DNA from: Albimonas donghaensis
Lineage (GTDB): Bacteria; Pseudomonadota; Alphaproteobacteria; Rhodobacterales; Rhodobacteraceae
Length of the DNA stretch: 64,000 nucleotides
NCBI RefSeq assembly: GCF_900106695.1
Contig: NZ_FNMZ01000008.1
Span: forward strand, 1 to 64,000
Direction: 5' to 3'
Shown here: positions 1 to 8,175 of the stretch, piece by piece
Position numbering within the stretch: the first letter of the stretch is position 1
How the letters are laid out: every line of letters begins with the position of its first letter
Position numbers and translations under genes: made by a program
Notes under the pieces: generated by a model
Seen by the model: only the letters and a program-made list of their open reading frames with translations
Told to the model about the DNA's origin: nothing
The model's database searches: none

Positions 1-95
1 ATCGCCGCCGTCAGCGTCGTCTTGCCGTGGTCGACGTGACCGATCGTGCCGATGTTCACGTGCGGCTTGTTGCGCTCGAATTTCGCCTTGGCCAT
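1..95 (-). CDS. tuf: Elongation factor Tu, N-terminal fragment (runs off window)
   Basis: Only the first 31 codons are inside the window; the gene continues past base 1. The translated start is [17 protein letters not shown], followed by the GTPase P-loop [10 protein letters not shown], which is diagnostic for EF-Tu. EF-Tu delivers aminoacyl-tRNA to the ribosome as a GTP complex in the cytoplasm. The ATG lies at 95-93. A tRNA-Gly gene on the same strand about 750 bp upstream fits the common bacterial arrangement of tRNAs near tuf, although a separate rightward gene lies between them. Identity is certain at family level; whether it is tufA or tufB cannot be told. Confidence 0.97.
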   Translation of the reverse strand, partial: MAKAKFERNKPHVNIGTIGHVDHGKTTLTAA

Positions 96-305
96 CGCGG
101 GTGTCCTCAGTCGTGGCGGGTCTCGCGGCGGACCCTCAGGATTTGACCGCGCCCGCATAGTGCGATTTCGCGGGAGGCGCAACAGGCGCCGGCGCCTCGG
201 GGCGAAATCGCACGCGCGAATTGCGCGCGGCGCGGCGTCATGGTCCGATGCGAAGCGCCGGTATGGCGGACCGCGAAACGCGGCAATGACGGGAGGAGCG
301 ACGAA

Positions 306-716
306 ATGACGATTCAGGGCGGATGCTATTGCGGCGCGACGCGCTATGAGGCGGCGGGCGACCCGGTGATGAAGGCGCAGTGCCATTGCCGGGAGTGCCA
401 GTACATCTCGGGCGGCGGGCCGAACTACTTCATGATGATGCCGGAAGACGGATTCTCCTGGACGCAGGGGACGCCGGCGACGTTCACCCGCACGGATATC
501 GAGGGCGCGCGCACCCGCGAATACTGCCCGACCTGCGGCACGCACATGACCACGCGCCTGCCGGGGCGGCCGCTGGTGGTGGTGAAGGTGGGCACGCTGG
601 ACGATCCCGCAGGGGCCTATGGCGGGCCGGATCTCGCGATCTTCACCTGCGACTCCCAGCCCTTCCACCAGGCGCCCGAGGGCAAGCCCAGCTTCGACAA
701 GCTGCCGCCCCGCTGA
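306..716 (+). CDS. GFA / CENP-V domain zinc protein
   Basis: The 136-residue protein has the cysteine pattern of the GFA family (glutathione-dependent formaldehyde-activating enzyme fold): GGCYCG near the N-terminus, CHCREC around residue 30 and CPTCGTH around residue 75, which together bind two zinc ions. The length is normal for the single-domain family. The start at 306 is chosen because a GGGAGGAG ribosome site lies directly upstream and the domain begins at residue 5; the longer in-frame start at 240 adds 22 residues unlike the family. Members are widespread and mostly without known function; some act in glutathione-linked detoxification. It sits alone between tuf and tRNA-Gly and faces the opposite way. 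No specific substrate can be assigned. Confidence 0.85.
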   Translation: MTIQGGCYCGATRYEAAGDPVMKAQCHCRECQYISGGGPNYFMMMPEDGFSWTQGTPATFTRTDIEGARTREYCPTCGTHMTTRLPGRPLVVVKVGTLDDPAGAYGGPDLAIFTCDSQPFHQAPEGKPSFDKLPPR

Positions 717-841
717 GCGAGCGGGGGCCGGGCGGGCCGGGGGGGGGCGAATGCGCGCGCCTCCGCCCGTCCGGCGAATCGCCGGCCCGCAAGCGCGTTT
801 CGAAATCGATGATGCGCCGAGACCCTCGACGCCGGGGGGGG

Positions 842-915
842 TGGAGCGGGCGGCGGGAATCGAACCCGCACGTTCAGCTTGGAAGGCTGACAGGCTACCA
901 CTACATCACGCCCGC
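842..915 (-). tRNA. tRNA-Gly (anticodon TCC)
   Basis: Read on the minus strand the gene begins GCGGGCGTGATGTAG and ends in a matching acceptor strand GCCCGC, discriminator T and an encoded CCA at 844-842. The anticodon stem-loop CAGCCTTCCAAGCTG gives the TCC anticodon, and the T-arm GCGGGTTCGATTCCCGC is perfect. Cloverleaf pairing is complete by eye. It reads GGA and GGG glycine codons. Confidence 0.96.
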
Positions 916-1011
916 CTCGCGCCCGGACCTACGGCGCGGCGAGGGCTCCGTCAAGAACCCCCGCGCGCCGCGCAGGCCCCCGCCGGACCCGCGACGGGGA
1001 TCAGTCGGGGT

Positions 1012-1713
1012 TCAGTCGGGGCCGGCCTTGCCGCCATGGGCCGCCGACCAGGCGTAGGGATCGGCCAGGAACGCGCCGACCTGATCCAGCGTCGCCCGGT
1101 CGAACTTGCGCCCCAGGTGATCGCCCGAGCGCGCCAGCGCCAGCACGTCCCGCCAGGAGGCGAGGTTGTGGAGCGTCAGCCCCTCCTTCGCCAGCCCGTC
1201 CCGCGCGCCGGGGAAAACGTCGTAGAAGAACAGCACCAGCGTGTCGGTGCACGCGGCCCCGGCCTTCCTCAGCGCCTCGGCGAAGACCAGCTTGGAGCCG
1301 CCGTCGGTGGTCAGATCCTCGACCAGCAGCACGTTGGCGCCTTCCTCGAAATAGCCCTCGATCTGGGCGCCCTTGCCGAACCCCTTGGGCTTCTTGCGCA
1401 CATAGAGCATCGGCAGGCCCATGCGCTCGGCGATCCAGGCGGCGAAGGGGATGCCGGCGGTCTCGCCGCCCGCCACCGCGTCGAACTTCTCCATGCCCGC
1501 GTCGCGCATCACCCGCGCGGTGGCGAGATCCATCAGGGTCGAGCGCACCCGGGGGAAGGAGATCAGCTTGCGGCAGTCGATATAGACCGGCGAGGCGAGC
1601 CCCGAGGTGAGCTTGAAGGGCTCGTCGGCGCGGAAGTTCACCGCCTCGACCTCCAGCAGCGCGCGCGCGGTCAGCTCGGCGGCGAGTTCGGGGTCGTGGT
1701 AGGCGAAGGACAT
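1012..1713 (-). CDS. pyrE: Orotate phosphoribosyltransferase
   Basis: This 233-residue protein transfers phosphoribose from PRPP to orotate, giving OMP, the fifth step of pyrimidine synthesis. The PRPP-binding loop [14 protein letters not shown] is near residue 130, and the early segment [17 protein letters not shown] is the OPRTase substrate region. Length is within the usual range for alphaproteobacterial PyrE, which run slightly longer than the enterobacterial enzyme. It is monocistronic here; pyrC, a frequent partner, is not adjacent in the visible sequence. The start is the ATG at 1713 ([15 protein letters not shown]), and no better upstream start is seen. Confidence 0.95.
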   Translation of the reverse strand: MSFAYHDPELAAELTARALLEVEAVNFRADEPFKLTSGLASPVYIDCRKLISFPRVRSTLMDLATARVMRDAGMEKFDAVAGGETAGIPFAAWIAERMGLPMLYVRKKPKGFGKGAQIEGYFEEGANVLLVEDLTTDGGSKLVFAEALRKAGAACTDTLVLFFYDVFPGARDGLAKEGLTLHNLASWRDVLALARSGDHLGRKFDRATLDQVGAFLADPYAWSAAHGGKAGPD

Positions 1714-1834
1714 GGCGCGTCTCCGGGGCAGCGGCGCCGGGCGCGGGACCAGGGGCCGGGCCGGGCGGAGGAACGGGGCGGGGGCGGACGGGTCCGCGCC
1801 CCTCGGCGTTCCGATTAGCCGTTGAGAGGGGCGG

Positions 1835-1857
1835 AGGGAAGCCCGTCGGGCCTCCCT
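1835..1857 (-). terminator. Possible terminator after the GntR gene
   Basis: An imperfect inverted repeat, AGGGA-A-GCCC (1835-1844) with GGGC-C-TCCCT (1848-1857), has a three-base loop and one mismatch. It lies about 75 bp past the stop of the leftward GntR gene and before the pyrE start. It has no clear T-tract on the exit side, so function is uncertain. Confidence 0.3.
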
Positions 1858-1929
1858 TCGGCCGGGAATGGCGCGCCCGGCCCGGTCGCGGGGCGGCGCC
1901 CGCGCCGGCGGTCGGCGGGGCGCGGAGCG

Positions 1930-2922
1930 TCAGCGATCGGGGTCGCCTTCGGAGCCGCCCCCGGCGTCATGGTCCGAGCCGGGGTCCGAGCCGGGGTTCG
2001 AGCGGGGCCGGGCGCCCCGGCGCGACGCGTCGTCGGAACCCGCCGAAGGGCCGCTTGCGTCCCTTGAGGAGGGCGGGAGCGAGGACGGGGATAGGGGCGG
2101 GGACGGGAATGGGGGCGCGCGCCGGCGGCCCTTCGGAGCGGCGGGCTTGCGCGGCGCGCGGCGCGGCCCGGGCCCGTCCCCCGGCCGCTTGCCGCGGCCG
2201 TCGGCGTCGGCGTCGGCGTCGCGCAGCGCGCTTTCCCGCGAGATGGCGTCGAGCTCCCATTCCATCCGCTCGGCCATGTGCAGGAGATGGCCGCGCATGG
2301 CGTTGGCGGCGTCCTCGGGATCGCCGGCGGCGATGGCCTCGATCAGCGCGCCGTGATCGGCCGCGCCCAGGGGCCGGCCCTCGTAGCGCGACCATTCGGT
2401 GCGCTCGGCGAGGTCGCGCCACTCCGGCGACTCCCGGTGGTCGTCGATGCTCTCGAACGCCGCCAGCAGCGCGGGATTGCGCGCGACGGTCGCCACGGCC
2501 CGATGCAGAGCGCCCGACCACAGCTCGGCGTCCTCGCTGTCCGAGGACGCGACCTCGCGCGCGGCCAGCCGGCGCAGCAGGCGCAGATCCCCGGGCGTGG
2601 CCCGCATGGCGGCGAGGGCGGCGATTTCGGGCTCCAGCCGCAACCGCGCCTCCAGCTGGGACATGGCGGGGCCGAGCGCCGCGGCGCGGCGCACCGAGTG
2701 GATGCCATAGGCGACACCCTGCTTGTTGAGCCAGATCAGGGCTTCGAACTCCAGCACCGCCTGCGCCCGAAGCAACGCGCGCGGCGTCACATGGAGGCGG
2801 CGGGCCAGGACCTCGGTCGGCGGCAGGCGCGCGTCGGACCGTTCGGGCGGCGCGCGCAGCACGTCGCGAAGGGCCCGAAGGGCGGTCTGGGCGCTGTCGT
2901 CCGGTTTCGGCGTGTCGTTCAA
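1930..2922 (-). CDS. GntR-family regulator with FCD-like domain and long disordered tail
   Basis: The N-terminus carries a winged-helix of GntR type (residues about 12-75: LPPTEVLARRLHVTPRALLRA), followed by an all-helical FCD-like ligand domain (about 85-235) containing the DDHRES and HGALIEAIAAGD segments typical of that domain. Residues after about 245 are low complexity: Asp/Ala, Lys/Arg/Pro and Ser/Asp/Pro/Gly runs, about 85 residues with no FadR-family counterpart. The start codon is TTG at 2922-2920, supported by a strong GGAGG six bases upstream; no in-frame ATG is near. FadR-like regulators usually repress genes for acid or amino-acid catabolism, so the adjacent leftward aminotransferase is a plausible target. 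The ligand is unknown. Confidence 0.8.
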   Translation of the reverse strand: MNDTPKPDDSAQTALRALRDVLRAPPERSDARLPPTEVLARRLHVTPRALLRAQAVLEFEALIWLNKQGVAYGIHSVRRAAALGPAMSQLEARLRLEPEIAALAAMRATPGDLRLLRRLAAREVASSDSEDAELWSGALHRAVATVARNPALLAAFESIDDHRESPEWRDLAERTEWSRYEGRPLGAADHGALIEAIAAGDPEDAANAMRGHLLHMAERMEWELDAISRESALRDADADADGRGKRPGDGPGPRRAPRKPAAPKGRRRAPPFPSPPLSPSSLPPSSRDASGPSAGSDDASRRGARPRSNPGSDPGSDHDAGGGSEGDPDR

Positions 2923-3074
2923 TCCAGACCTCCGGCCCCGAGGGCGCAGGAGGATCCCGGCGCGGCCGCGCCCGGGATTCGCGAGCCGCGGCGCGGGGGC
3001 CTGCCGGCTCGGTCAGCCCCTGCCCGAACCGGAGCGGTTTCGCGACGGCGCGATTCGAGACTGACGTAGCGCGC

Positions 3075-3102
3075 AGCCTAGATCAGTTTGACAGGAAATC
3101 AA
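3075..3102 (-). promoter_or_regulatory. Likely promoter and operator of the GntR gene
   Basis: In the only AT-rich patch of this intergenic region, the minus strand shows TTGATT (3102-3097), a 16-base spacer and TAGGCT (3080-3075). Overlapping the -35 is a dyad TTGA-N7-TCAA (3088-3102), a possible site for autoregulation by the GntR protein. The rest of 2923-3186 shows no gene. Confidence 0.35.
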
Positions 3103-3186
3103 TTCTCTCATGAAACTTACGCGCCCGGCCGGCGCGGCGACGGGCGCGGGCCCCGCTTCGGTCCGCTCCCCCCGGTCGGCGGACCG

Positions 3187-4566
3187 TCACGCGCGCCCTC
3201 GGACCCGCCCCAGCGCCCGGCGAACGGCGCCGACGGCGCGCTCGGCGGCCTGCTCGATCTCGGCCTCGGTGCTGATGAAGGCGGGGGCCAGCAACAGGTG
3301 ATCGCCGCAGCGCGCGGGCGTTCCGTCGGGTTCGATCCATTCCGCGCCGGGCGACGGATAGCAGATCAGCCCGCCCGCCATGCCCTCTGCCCGCACCCGG
3401 TCGGCGAGTCCGTCCGAGGCCGGGAACGGCGCCCCCGTGTCCCGGTCGGCGACCAGCTCCACCGCCCGGAACAGGCCGCGCCCGCGGATGTCGCCGACAT
3501 TGCGGTCCTCGCCCAGCAGGTCGCGCAGCGCGGCGTCGAGATGCGCGCCCAGCGGCGTCACGCGGGCCAGCAGGTCCTCGGCCTCGATGGTCTCCAGCAC
3601 CGCGAGCGCCCCGGCGCAGGCGAGCGCGTGGGACATGTAGGTGTGGCCATTGGCGAGCCGGGCCGAGCCCGCCCGCATCGCCCCCGCCACCCGGCCGGAG
3701 ACCAGCACCGCGGAGACCGGCATGAACCCCGCCCCCAGCCCCTTGGCGATGACGATCAGGTCGGGGGCGACGCCCTCCTGCTCGAAGGCGAAATACGTCC
3801 CGCAGCGGCCCATGCCGCACATGACCTCGTCGGCGATGAACAGGGCGCCGTCGGCGTCGCAGATCTCGCGGATGCGGGCGAAGTAGCCCGCGGGGGCCGG
3901 CGCCGCGCCCAGCGAGGCGCCCGACACCGTCTCCGCCGCGAAGGCCGCGGTGCGGCCGGGGCCGTTGGCGTCGAGCGCGGCCTGCAGGCCCGCGGCGGCG
4001 CGGGCGGCGTAGGCGGTCTCGGTCTCTCCCGCCCGGGCGAGCCGATGGGCGAAGGCGGCGGGGGCGCGGGCCACGTCCATCAGCAGCGGCGCGTAGGGCG
4101 CGCGGCGCGACGGATGCCCGCCCAGCGCCAGCGCGCCCAGGGTGTTGCCGTGATAGGCCATGTCGCGGGCGACGAAGCGGTCGCGGCCGGGCTCGCCGAC
4201 CTCCAGCCAGTATTGCCGGGCGAGCTTGATCGCGGCCTCCATCGCCTCGGATCCGGAGCCCAGGAACAGCACCGCGCCGCCGCGGAAGGTTTCTGGCGCG
4301 CGGGCCAGCAGCTTTTCGGCCAGCGCCTCGGAGGGGGCGTTGGCGAAGAAGCCGGAATGGGCGTAGGCGAGCCGGCCGGCCTGGTCGCGGATGGCCTCCA
4401 GGACGCGGGGATGGTTGTGGCCGAGGCAGGACACCGCCGCCCCGCCCGAGGCGTCGAGCCAGCGCCGTCCGGAGGCGTCGGCGATCCACACGCCCTCGCC
4501 GGCCTCGGCGAGCGGCAGGGAGGCGTCGAGCACCCGGTGCATGACCGGGGAGAGGGAGGCGTTCAT
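3187..4566 (-). CDS. Class III PLP-dependent aminotransferase
   Basis: This 459-residue protein is a full-length class III (omega-type) aminotransferase. Visible marks are the N-terminal WLDASGGAAVSCLGHNHP segment, the cofactor site FLGSGSEAMEAAIKLARQ, the DEV motif in FIADEVMCGMGRCG, and the lysine that forms the Schiff base in LIVIAKGLGAGFMP near residue 275. Such enzymes move an amino group between an omega-amino acid, amine or beta-alanine-like donor and pyruvate or 2-oxoglutarate. The ATG at 4566 is preceded by GGAG at suitable spacing. It follows the MaoC-Pta gene on the same strand after a 412-bp gap and lies next to a GntR regulator. The substrate cannot be told from sequence. Confidence 0.9.
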   Translation of the reverse strand: MNASLSPVMHRVLDASLPLAEAGEGVWIADASGRRWLDASGGAAVSCLGHNHPRVLEAIRDQAGRLAYAHSGFFANAPSEALAEKLLARAPETFRGGAVLFLGSGSEAMEAAIKLARQYWLEVGEPGRDRFVARDMAYHGNTLGALALGGHPSRRAPYAPLLMDVARAPAAFAHRLARAGETETAYAARAAAGLQAALDANGPGRTAAFAAETVSGASLGAAPAPAGYFARIREICDADGALFIADEVMCGMGRCGTYFAFEQEGVAPDLIVIAKGLGAGFMPVSAVLVSGRVAGAMRAGSARLANGHTYMSHALACAGALAVLETIEAEDLLARVTPLGAHLDAALRDLLGEDRNVGDIRGRGLFRAVELVADRDTGAPFPASDGLADRVRAEGMAGGLICYPSPGAEWIEPDGTPARCGDHLLLAPAFISTEAEIEQAAERAVGAVRRALGRVRGRA

Positions 4567-4978
4567 GGGCGGGCTCCGGGCGCGGTTGAGGGCGCGGCTA
4601 CGGGCGCAGCCTGCGGCGCGTCTCCCTGCGGGTCAACGGGGCGCCGCGGCAGGGGGCGGGGCCGGAGCCGGGGTCGGGACTCGCGCCCCGAGGGCGCCTC
4701 GCCCGCCCGCCGGCCCCGTCGGAATCAGGGCTCGACGGCCTGCGAAAGCGACCACGCCATGCGCCTCGATCAGACTGCGAAGGTGAATGAGCGGAAAGCG
4801 CGCCCCGGGGGACACCGATCATCCGGCATTCCGGACCTGCATCCCCGCCATGCCCTCCCCCGTCCGACATGGCGCGCGCCCGGGCCAGCGTCCAGGCCGA
4901 CGGGCGGGCCGGCGGGCGGGCGATGCGGCCCGCAGGGACGCGAGTCCCGACCCCGGCCCGCCCCCCCGGCCCCTCAAC
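4567..4978. other. 412-bp intergenic stretch without a supportable gene
   Basis: Between the aminotransferase start and the MaoC-Pta stop I see only short chance frames in all six readings. A six-base-pair hairpin GCGCCC-CGA-GGGCGC lies near 4685-4699 and might end the MaoC-Pta transcript, but it lacks a T-tract. No convincing promoter for the aminotransferase is visible. Confidence 0.4.
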
Positions 4979-6361
4979 TCACCGGTTCCCCGCCGACCAG
5001 GCCCGGCACAAGGCCGCCACCGCGCAGCTCGCCAGCCGCGCCTCCGGCCCGTCGGCCCTGGAGGTCAGCACCACCGGCGCCCGCGCCCCGAGCACCACCC
5101 CCGCCGCCTCGGCATGGGCGATATAGGCCAGCTCCTTGGCGATCATGTTGCCCGCATCGAGATTCGGCGCGATCAGCGCATCCGCCCGCCCCGCCACCAT
5201 CGACTTGATCCCCTTGGTCCGCGCAGCCCCCAGATCCACCGCGTTGTCCATCGCCAGCGGTCCGTCCACCAGCCCGCCGGTGATCTGCCCCCGCTCCGCC
5301 ATCTTCGACAGCAGCGCCGCATCCATGCTCGACGGGATCGCCGGGTTCACCAGCTCCACCGCCGAGAGCACGCCGACCTTGGGAACCTCGATCCCGATGG
5401 CCCGCGCGCAGTCGATGGCGTTGCGCACGATGTCGGCCTTGGTCTCCAGGTCCGGCGCGATGTTGATCGCCGCGTCCGAGATCAGCAGCGGGCGCCCCAG
5501 CCCCGGCACGTCCATCACGAACACATGGGTCAGCCGGCGCCCCGCCCGCAGCCCGTGGGTCCGGTCGAGAATCGCCCGGAGCAGGTGATCGGTATGCAGG
5601 TTCCCCTTCATCAGCGCCTCGGCCCGGCCCTCGCGCACCAGGGCCACGGCGGCTTCGGCCGCATGCTCCTCGGTGTCGGCGGCCACGATCTCGTAGGCGC
5701 CGAGATCCGCGCCCAGCTCCGAGGCCGCCTCGGCGATCTTCGTCGGGTCGCCCACCAGGATCGGGCGGATCAGCCCGGCCTCCGCCGCCTCCAGCGCGCC
5801 GGCCAGCGCCGACACGCCCCCCGCCGCCGCCACCGCGATGGAGACCGAGCCCAGCGCCCGCGCCTGCGCGATAAGCCGGTCGAAATGCATATGGCGCTGC
5901 ACGGTGAGGCCGGGGATCTCGGTCTCCGCGAAGCGCAGCTTCTTCAACGGCGCGCGGGCCACCGCCTCGCCGGTCAGCAGGCGGGCCCCGTCGGCGGGAC
6001 GCGACACCGAGACCGCGAAGCGCACCCGGCCCTCGCCCAGTTTCTCCAGCACCTCGACCTCGGCGCGCAGCTCCTCTCCGGCGCAGGCCCGGCCCTCGAA
6101 GCGCAGGTCCAGCCGCTCCAGCGCCACACCGGGCCCCGGCAGCCGCCAGCCCAGCAGGGCCGAGATCAGCGAGGCCACCCAGAGGCTCGGCGCCTCCGCC
6201 TCCGCCACCCCGTCGCCATCCCCGTCCCGGTCGGCGAGATGCAGCGGATTGTGGTTGCCCGAGCAATGGGCGAAGGCGAAGAGGTCGTCCGCGGCGCAGA
6301 GCCGGGTCAGCCCGGCGGTCGCGCCCGGCTCGATCTCGTCATAGGTCAGGTTCTCGCGCAT
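4979..6361 (-). CDS. MaoC-like hydratase fused to phosphate acetyl/butyryltransferase
   Basis: The 460-residue protein has two parts. Residues 1-140 form a MaoC-type hot-dog domain with the hydratase signature region DLFAFAHCSGNHNPLHL. Residues about 160-460 form a phosphate acetyl/butyryltransferase domain, with MKGNLHTDHLLRAIL and DAAINIAPDLETKADI typical of PTA/PTB enzymes. This fusion is a known family, annotated as bifunctional enoyl-CoA hydratase/phosphate acetyltransferase. It would hydrate an enoyl-CoA and exchange CoA for phosphate on a short acyl-CoA. It lies about 270 bp after the thiolase-synthetase pair on the same strand, so it may help recover energy or CoA from the acyl-CoA made there. 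The ATG at 6361 has an AGGGA ribosome site. No acetate or butyrate kinase is adjacent. Confidence 0.88.
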   Translation of the reverse strand: MRENLTYDEIEPGATAGLTRLCAADDLFAFAHCSGNHNPLHLADRDGDGDGVAEAEAPSLWVASLISALLGWRLPGPGVALERLDLRFEGRACAGEELRAEVEVLEKLGEGRVRFAVSVSRPADGARLLTGEAVARAPLKKLRFAETEIPGLTVQRHMHFDRLIAQARALGSVSIAVAAAGGVSALAGALEAAEAGLIRPILVGDPTKIAEAASELGADLGAYEIVAADTEEHAAEAAVALVREGRAEALMKGNLHTDHLLRAILDRTHGLRAGRRLTHVFVMDVPGLGRPLLISDAAINIAPDLETKADIVRNAIDCARAIGIEVPKVGVLSAVELVNPAIPSSMDAALLSKMAERGQITGGLVDGPLAMDNAVDLGAARTKGIKSMVAGRADALIAPNLDAGNMIAKELAYIAHAEAAGVVLGARAPVVLTSRADGPEARLASCAVAALCRAWSAGNR

Positions 6362-6635
6362 CGCGCCGGTCCCTCGCGTCCAGAACGCCGTCTAGCGGCG
6401 CCGCGGCGCAGACTGCCGCATCGCCGCGCGGGACGCGATGACCAAGGTCGGGCCGCGACGATTCAGGCGACCCGGCGGGCGTGGGCACGGGGTGGGGAAG
6501 CGGGCCTTCCGGTCGCCTTCGACCCTCAGCGCCGCGTCTCTCGCCCGGCCCGCCTTCGGGGCGGAGAGGCGTCAGGCCGCCTCGACGATGTCCTCCGGCG
6601 TTCCGAGGCGCCGGGCGCGCAGCCCCTCCGCCGCG

Positions 6636-8171
6636 TCATGACGTGTCACCATCTTCCGCAGCCAGCAGGGCGCGCAGTTCGGTCTTCAGCACCTTGCCGT
6701 AGCTGTTCTTGGGCAGCGCCTCGACCAGCCGATACGCCTTCGGGCGCTTGAACCCGGCGATACGGCCGCGGCACCAGGCGTCCAGAGCCTCGGAGGCGCA
6801 GGCCGCTCCCGGAACGGGCGCGACGAACGCCACCACCGCCTCCCCCCATTCGGGGTCGGGGCGGCCGACGACGGCGACCTCGAACACCTCCGGATGGGTC
6901 AGCAGCGCCTCCTCCACCTCGCGCGGGTAGATGTTGGTCCCGCCCGAGATGATCACGTCCTTCGAGCGGTCGGTCAGCGTCAGGAACCCGTCGGCCGAGA
7001 GCCGCCCGAGATCCCCGGTCATCAGCCAGCCGTCGCGCAGGGTCTCGGCGGTCGCCTCCGGGTTCCGCCAGTAGCCGAGCATGACGGTGGGCGCGCGCAC
7101 GGCGATCTCCCCGGCCTCGCCGGGCGGCAGGGGGCGGCGGTCCGGGCCGAGGATCGCCAGTTCGGCGCAGGCCTGCGCCTGCCCCACCGAATCCCGGCGC
7201 GCCCGCCAGTCCGGATGGGTTTCGTCCGCCACCAGGTCCCGCGACAGGGCGGTGATGGTCATCGGGCTTTCGCCCTGGCCGTAGATCTGCACGAAGCGGG
7301 GGCCGAGGACGTCCAGCGCCTCGTCGATATCGGCGCCGTACATCGGGCCGCCGCCATAGACCACGGTGCGCAGGCCGGTTCCGTCCCAGCCCTGCGCCCG
7401 CGCCGCGGCGGTCAGGCGCTTGATCATCGTCGGCGCCGCGAAGAAGCACAGGTTCCCGGGGGCGCCCGCCAGCCGGATGATCTCCGCCGGATCGAAGCCG
7501 CGGCTGTCGGGGACCAGATGCGCCGCCGCCGCCCGGATATAGGCCAGCGCGTAGAGCCCCGCCCCATGGGACATCGGCGCGGCGTAGAGCGACACGTCCC
7601 CGGGCAGGATGCGGTCCACGTCGGTCCCGAAGCACAGGGTCATGTGCATCAGGTTGGCATGCGAAAGCATCACCCCCTTGGGCCGCCCCGTGGTGCCCGA
7701 CGTGTAGAACAGCCAGGCCAGCGCCTCGCCCGGCAAGGCCTCGGGCGCGGGGAGGGGGGCGTCCGGGGCCAGTCCCGGCGCGATCATCGACGCGTAGTCC
7801 GGGCCGTCGACGGCGAGTTCCGGACAGGGCGCGTCGGGCACGGAGGCGCCGTCATCCGTAAGCGCCAGCGCCGCGCCGGAATGATCGAGGATCCACGCGG
7901 CCTCGGCCGGGTGCAGCTTGCAGTTGACCGGCACGGCCGCCGCGCCGATCCACCAGCAGGCGTGAAGGATCTCGAGGTATTCCGGCCGGTTGGCGAGGAA
8001 GATCGCCACGCGGTCCCCCTTGCCTACGCCGCGCGCGGCCAGCCCCGCGCCCAGCGCCGCCGCCCGCGCCGTCAGTCCGCGGTAATCCGAGAACAGCCGG
8101 TCGCCCGCATGGATCGCCGGGCGACCCGGCCAGGCCAGCGCCGACTGGCGCAGCCAGGTCGCGAGGTTCAT
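6636..8171 (-). CDS. Acyl-CoA synthetase (AMP-forming)
   Basis: This 511-residue protein belongs to the ANL adenylate-forming superfamily. The P-loop FYTSGTTGRPKGVMLSH is near residue 155, the YGQGE motif near 300, the TGDLGRL hinge region near 400, and the C-terminal lysine motif PKNSYGKVLK near residue 490. It activates a carboxylic acid with ATP and CoA, the entry step for degradation of the acid. Its ATG at 8171 lies only four bases past the thiolase stop, so the two are co-transcribed and probably translationally linked. Chain length or ring specificity cannot be read from sequence. It could supply acyl-CoA to the ACAD, hydratase and dehydrogenase genes across the LuxR gene. Confidence 0.92.
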   Translation of the reverse strand: MNLATWLRQSALAWPGRPAIHAGDRLFSDYRGLTARAAALGAGLAARGVGKGDRVAIFLANRPEYLEILHACWWIGAAAVPVNCKLHPAEAAWILDHSGAALALTDDGASVPDAPCPELAVDGPDYASMIAPGLAPDAPLPAPEALPGEALAWLFYTSGTTGRPKGVMLSHANLMHMTLCFGTDVDRILPGDVSLYAAPMSHGAGLYALAYIRAAAAHLVPDSRGFDPAEIIRLAGAPGNLCFFAAPTMIKRLTAAARAQGWDGTGLRTVVYGGGPMYGADIDEALDVLGPRFVQIYGQGESPMTITALSRDLVADETHPDWRARRDSVGQAQACAELAILGPDRRPLPPGEAGEIAVRAPTVMLGYWRNPEATAETLRDGWLMTGDLGRLSADGFLTLTDRSKDVIISGGTNIYPREVEEALLTHPEVFEVAVVGRPDPEWGEAVVAFVAPVPGAACASEALDAWCRGRIAGFKRPKAYRLVEALPKNSYGKVLKTELRALLAAEDGDTS

Positions 8172-8175
8172 CGGC

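Noticed and set aside
3088-3116. A rightward TTGACA-N17-TGAAAC promoter-like pair
   Set aside because: No rightward gene follows; the same bases serve better as a leftward promoter/operator for the GntR gene.
4633-4815. A 60-codon minus-strand frame in the gap after the MaoC-Pta gene
   Set aside because: No ribosome site, Pro/Ala-rich end, no family resemblance.
6572-6650. A 25-codon minus-strand frame after the acyl-CoA synthetase, ending PEDIVEAA
   Set aside because: It starts at a GTG overlapping the synthetase end and looks a little like a protein C-terminus, but is too short to link to any family; a gene remnant cannot be shown.
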